Origin: AP-15 sp963700185
Lineage (GTDB): Bacteria > Pseudomonadota > Alphaproteobacteria > ATCC43930 > CGMCC-115725
Direction: 5' to 3'
DNA length: 64,000 nucleotides
Assembly (NCBI GenBank): GCA_963700185.1
Contig: CAVOWP010000008.1
Coordinates: 288,884 to 352,883, forward strand
Position 1 is the first letter of the stretch, and each line of letters opens with the position of its first letter. The notes beneath the pieces are model-generated. The model was not told the DNA's origin and did no database searches. It worked only from the letters and a program-made list of their open reading frames with translations. The position numbers and the translations under genes are program-made. Of this stretch, positions 61,600 to 64,000 are shown one piece after another.

Positions 61600-61911
61600 C
61601 GTTGCGCGGCAGCGAGGAAGTGCATCGGGTTGGGGTCGAACCGGCCGGCGAAGGCGGGTCGGTGCGGTAGTCGGGGCGATCGAGCGGGTAAGGTGGTTCG
61701 CCTGCGACCACGACGATCGGCCGGGCGGGGCCGACGCGCATGATTTCGTCGGGGTCAGCAAGGGCCGGCCGTGGCGGTGCTCGCCGCTACCGGCGGTCGA
61801 GGTCCCGGGTTTGAAGGCTTGGCTAGTGTGTTGCGATCGGTTGGCGGTCTCAAACGAGATCGTGGAATGGCCGAGCGCACGGCAGCGATTCGGGTCAAAA
61901 CCTACGATCAT
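61600..61911 (-). pseudogene. traG: Decayed 3' end of a TraG/VirD4 coupling protein
   Basis: Fragments in shifting frames read STISFETANRS, GRPLLTP, then EIMRVGPARPIVVVAGEPPY, PLDRPDYRTD and AGRFDPNPMHFLAAAQ. This order is the C-terminal end of conjugation coupling proteins. At least two frameshifts separate the pieces and the ATPase part is absent. I assign the family from remembered motif order, so a profile search is desirable. Confidence 0.55.
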
Positions 61912-62624
61912 CCGGCATCATTTCTGGAAGCCGGACGAGATGCCGGCACGGAGCGGCCCTGGCCGTCCGGCTACCAAGTCATTGTTATGAACAGCGGTTG
62001 AAAGGATCAAATCAAGGGAATCAGGGTTTACGGGGACCGACACACACGAAAGCGGCTGCCACTCCTCATCAACCGGGTGGCTCACCGGCCGATGTGTCAA
62101 TTTTGGTTCCAAATGACGAGTTTATATTCGGAACAAGCTCTCCACCAACACGCCACGATAATGCGCAAGGCGAACCAGGAAATCGATGATAACGGTGAGG
62201 GCGGCCCAGCTCGACGTCACAGAAATATCTACTCGATATACCAGCCCGACTGGCGAGCCGGCGCAGAGGCCTCCACCTGCCTTTCGAGCATTCCTGATTT
62301 TAGTGCTAATATACTCCCGTCGCTAGATTTGTTACTCTTTAACCTGTTTCTGCTCAGACACCGATGACGGCCGTTCCTGTTCCCGTCGCCGCGGCGCGCG
62401 CGCACCGCGGGGTAAACCGGTTCCCCACGGCCGCAAGACCCTTCGCGACACAGGAACCGAGGGTTTCCGCGGTCTTGATGAGCCCCTGCGAGGGTGCTCT
62501 AACCCGCAGAGCAGGTCATAGAGGACCGTAGCCCAGACGTTGAGCCCTGCAATCCAGCGCTTGACTTATGGTTTTATACCCGGCGAGTTTTGGGGCTGTA
62601 GACCAGCTGGGGCGACCCAGTGGC
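61912..62624. other. No supported gene
   Basis: About 700 bases between the traG remnant and the virB hairpin. Short frames exist on both strands but none has convincing composition or motifs. Around 62285-62345 the base composition is clearly more AT-rich than its surroundings, which may mark a promoter or foreign segment. Confidence 0.4.
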
Positions 62625-62661
62625 GGCATGGGGTCGGTGTTGGCACCACCGGCCCCATGCC
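62625..62661. other. Long hairpin before virB1
   Basis: GGCATGGGGTCGGTG at 62625 pairs with CACCGGCCCCATGCC at 62647 (14 of 15 Watson-Crick, one G-T), with a seven-base loop. It lies 128 bases before virB1. It could be a terminator for upstream transcription, a leader structure or part of a protein-binding site. Confidence 0.5.
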
Positions 62662-62788
62662 TAACTGACGGATGGAGAGCAATTCCATGCGACAGCTGCC
62701 CGTTTGTAAAACACCAGCCTGCCTGTTAACCACCTCTGACTGGGGAACCGCTCCGCCGCGGCGGTGCGGTTGGCATCGGTGAGGCGTC

Positions 62789-63319
62789 ATGACCGCGCTG
62801 AGCATCCCCGCCGCACTGGCGATAGCGCTGCACTGCGCCCCGACTGAGGACCCAGGAATGCTAGTCGGGATTGCGCGGCAGGAAAGCGGCCTTGAGCCGC
62901 TAACATTGCGCGACAACACCTCGGGGCAGGTGCTGCACGGCGCGGGGGTGATCGAATCGGCGAGGCGCTTGATAGCAGCCGGCCACTCGGTTGACCTAGG
63001 CGCCTGGCAGATCAACAGCCGTAACCTGTCGTTGCTGGGCCTAGGTATCGCCGATTCGTTCGAGCCGTGCAAATCGGTGTCGGCAGCCGCCCGGCTGATC
63101 GAATTGTTCAGCCGATACAATACCGGTAGTCCGTCGCGGGGGATCGCGAACGGTTACGCGGCCGCGATTATGGCCGCCATCCACGCGGTGAAGGCCGCGA
63201 GCCCGGCCATGCCCCCGGCAATGGCGGTCATGGCCCAACTGCCAACCTCCGCATCCGACCCGTTCACCAAGCCATCGCGCACCGGCCGGGATCTCGTTTT
63301 CACAACCGTAGGGAAATAG
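62789..63319 (+). CDS. virB1: VirB1-type lytic transglycosylase of a type IV secretion system
   Basis: 176 residues. The SLT core has the catalytic Glu in IARQESGLEPLTL, then GAWQINSRNLSLLGL and SRYNTGSPSRGIANGYAAAI. It opens peptidoglycan for assembly of the conjugation channel. No clear signal peptide, though the first 17 residues are hydrophobic. It is slightly short for VirB1. virB2, virB3 and virB4 follow on the same strand in the standard order. Confidence 0.88.
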   Translation: MTALSIPAALAIALHCAPTEDPGMLVGIARQESGLEPLTLRDNTSGQVLHGAGVIESARRLIAAGHSVDLGAWQINSRNLSLLGLGIADSFEPCKSVSAAARLIELFSRYNTGSPSRGIANGYAAAIMAAIHAVKAASPAMPPAMAVMAQLPTSASDPFTKPSRTGRDLVFTTVGK

Positions 63320-63330
63320 TCCATGTCCTG

Positions 63331-63525
63331 GTTAACGATTGTCCAATCAATCTCGACCTTCGTCACGGAACGTTCGGGACGACGCTGGTGATCATCGCCG
63401 TCGCGATTGCCGGTGCGCGGGCCATGCTGCATGGGAGCTGGGGTCACTTCTGGAGCGCGATCGGCGGCGGCGCGGTGCTGGTCTGCGCCTCTTGGGTGGT
63501 GCAGACGTTCCTGGGCGCCGGCTGA
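63331..63525 (+). pseudogene. virB2: VirB2-type pilin with damaged 5' end
   Basis: The two pilin membrane helices are clear (TFGTTLVIIAVAIAGARAML, then IGGGAVLVCASWVVQTFLGA) and end at TGA 63523. The frame has no ATG, GTG or TTG before the first helix, and the signal peptide expected of a VirB2 pilin is absent. The only nearby ATG (63323) opens another frame that stops after 22 codons. A deletion removed the start. Without pilin the system cannot make a normal pilus. Confidence 0.6.
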
Positions 63526-63555
63526 AATGGCCTGTCGCGAGATTCTGTATCCGCA

Positions 63556-63852
63556 TTGACGCGCCCCGCGCTGACTTGGGGCGTGCCGTTCGAGGCTTTG
63601 GCGCTGAACGTGATGGTGACGTTTGCCGCCGGCCTGGAATTGTCGGCGCCGACGATCTGGCGCTCGCCGATCCTGTTCTGGGCGGTAGCGATACCGATCC
63701 ACATGGGTCTGCAGCGGCTCACCTCGTGGGATTACCACTGGTTCCGCACGATGCGGCTATGGGCGCTGACGGTGTGCACCGGGTGCGGCACGCTCGAAAG
63801 CCTGCCGACCCAGGCGCCGCGGTCAGGCCGAGAGGTGGCGAGCAGTGGCTAG
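63556..63852 (+). CDS. virB3: VirB3-type inner-membrane protein of type IV secretion
   Basis: 98 residues from TTG at 63556; no better start exists. Reads LTRPALTWGVPFEALALNVM, the VirB3 start with its membrane helices, then SPILFWAVAIPIHMGLQRLT and RTMRLWALTV. VirB3 anchors VirB4 at the inner membrane. Its stop overlaps the start of virB4. Confidence 0.82.
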   Translation: MTRPALTWGVPFEALALNVMVTFAAGLELSAPTIWRSPILFWAVAIPIHMGLQRLTSWDYHWFRTMRLWALTVCTGCGTLESLPTQAPRSGREVASSG

Positions 63853-64000
63853 GCGCCGCGAGGCTCTGCTCGGCGACAAAATTCCGCTCGAGGATCACAT
63901 CGCTGACGATGTCGTGCTCACCAAGGGCAACGGCGTCCTAGCAATGTTCTCGGCCGATGGGGTTTTTCCCGATACCGCCGACGAGACCGACATCGCCGCG
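63845..64000 (+). CDS. virB4: VirB4-type conjugation ATPase, N-terminal part only (cut by window end)
   Basis: 52 codons from GTG at 63845, overlapping the virB3 stop. Reads ARRREALLGDKIPLEDHIAD, then VVLTKGNGVLAMFSADGVFP, the N-terminal domain of VirB4/TrbE ATPases. The Walker motifs lie beyond the window. It shows that the operon continues to the right. Confidence 0.8.
   Translation, partial: MARRREALLGDKIPLEDHIADDVVLTKGNGVLAMFSADGVFPDTADETDIAA

Noticed and set aside
1..64000. tRNA or rRNA genes
   Set aside because: I looked for the TTCGAATCC-type T-arm and for rRNA core motifs and saw no convincing candidate. A dedicated scan could still find one.

Overview
The window is GC-rich, gene-dense DNA of an alphaproteobacterium. 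The evidence for this is the gene order DUF1285 / Nudix / small membrane protein / CCA-adding enzyme, the pssA-psd pair, the MoxR-DUF58-DUF4159 membrane operon, heavy use of ATGA/TTGA overlaps and GTG/TTG starts, and interspersed palindromes of a kind common in Rhizobiales and Rhodospirillales. The species cannot be named from this sequence.

Layout. 1-3 kb: a PepSY protein and an OmpR-type two-component system. 3-4.1 kb: a broken VapBC module and an orphan DUF433 protein. 4.1-6.5 kb: a flavin monooxygenase with its PadR regulator, flanked by two scraps of an old second prfC. 6.6-24.5 kb: a mostly chromosomal core with prfC, pssA-psd, the MoxR operon, cca, a Dps-like protein, a frameshifted DUF455 gene, a cyclic-nucleotide-gated K+ channel and a nucleotide-sugar dehydratase. 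25-40.6 kb: scattered metabolic genes (luciferase-like flavin oxidoreductase, dTDP-sugar epimerase, DUF899 protein with a divergent regulator, a second flavin monooxygenase, a molybdopterin oxidoreductase, VWA and DnaJ proteins, an efflux pump, a lytic transglycosylase, an orphan solute-binding protein). Several repeat families sit between them.

40.6-64 kb is accessory and heavily rearranged. A frameshifted emrAB pump is fused in frame to the first part of a plasmid-type methylase/helicase gene. That gene opens a 6 kb block of plasmid-type hypothetical genes and one intact toxin-antitoxin pair, which ends at a gene that has lost its start where it meets a truncated ligB. Three genes of this block share a conserved leader with fixed spacing and a possible hairpin. 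I regard it as the most promising unexplained signal in the window.

49.5-59.3 kb is an aromatic-ring degradation region: ligA, truncated ligB, two Rieske oxygenases, GMC oxidoreductases, a class II aldolase and a LysR regulator. It was shaped by segmental duplication: a block with a decayed lysR tail plus the start of a GMC gene occurs twice, and the second GMC gene is destroyed. 59.4-64 kb holds a cyclase fragment, a dead serine recombinase with two in-frame TAG codons, an intact ParDE pair, a decayed traG tail, and the start of a VirB-type conjugation operon (virB1, damaged virB2, virB3, partial virB4). Functions are inferred from reading the proteins; no database search was possible.
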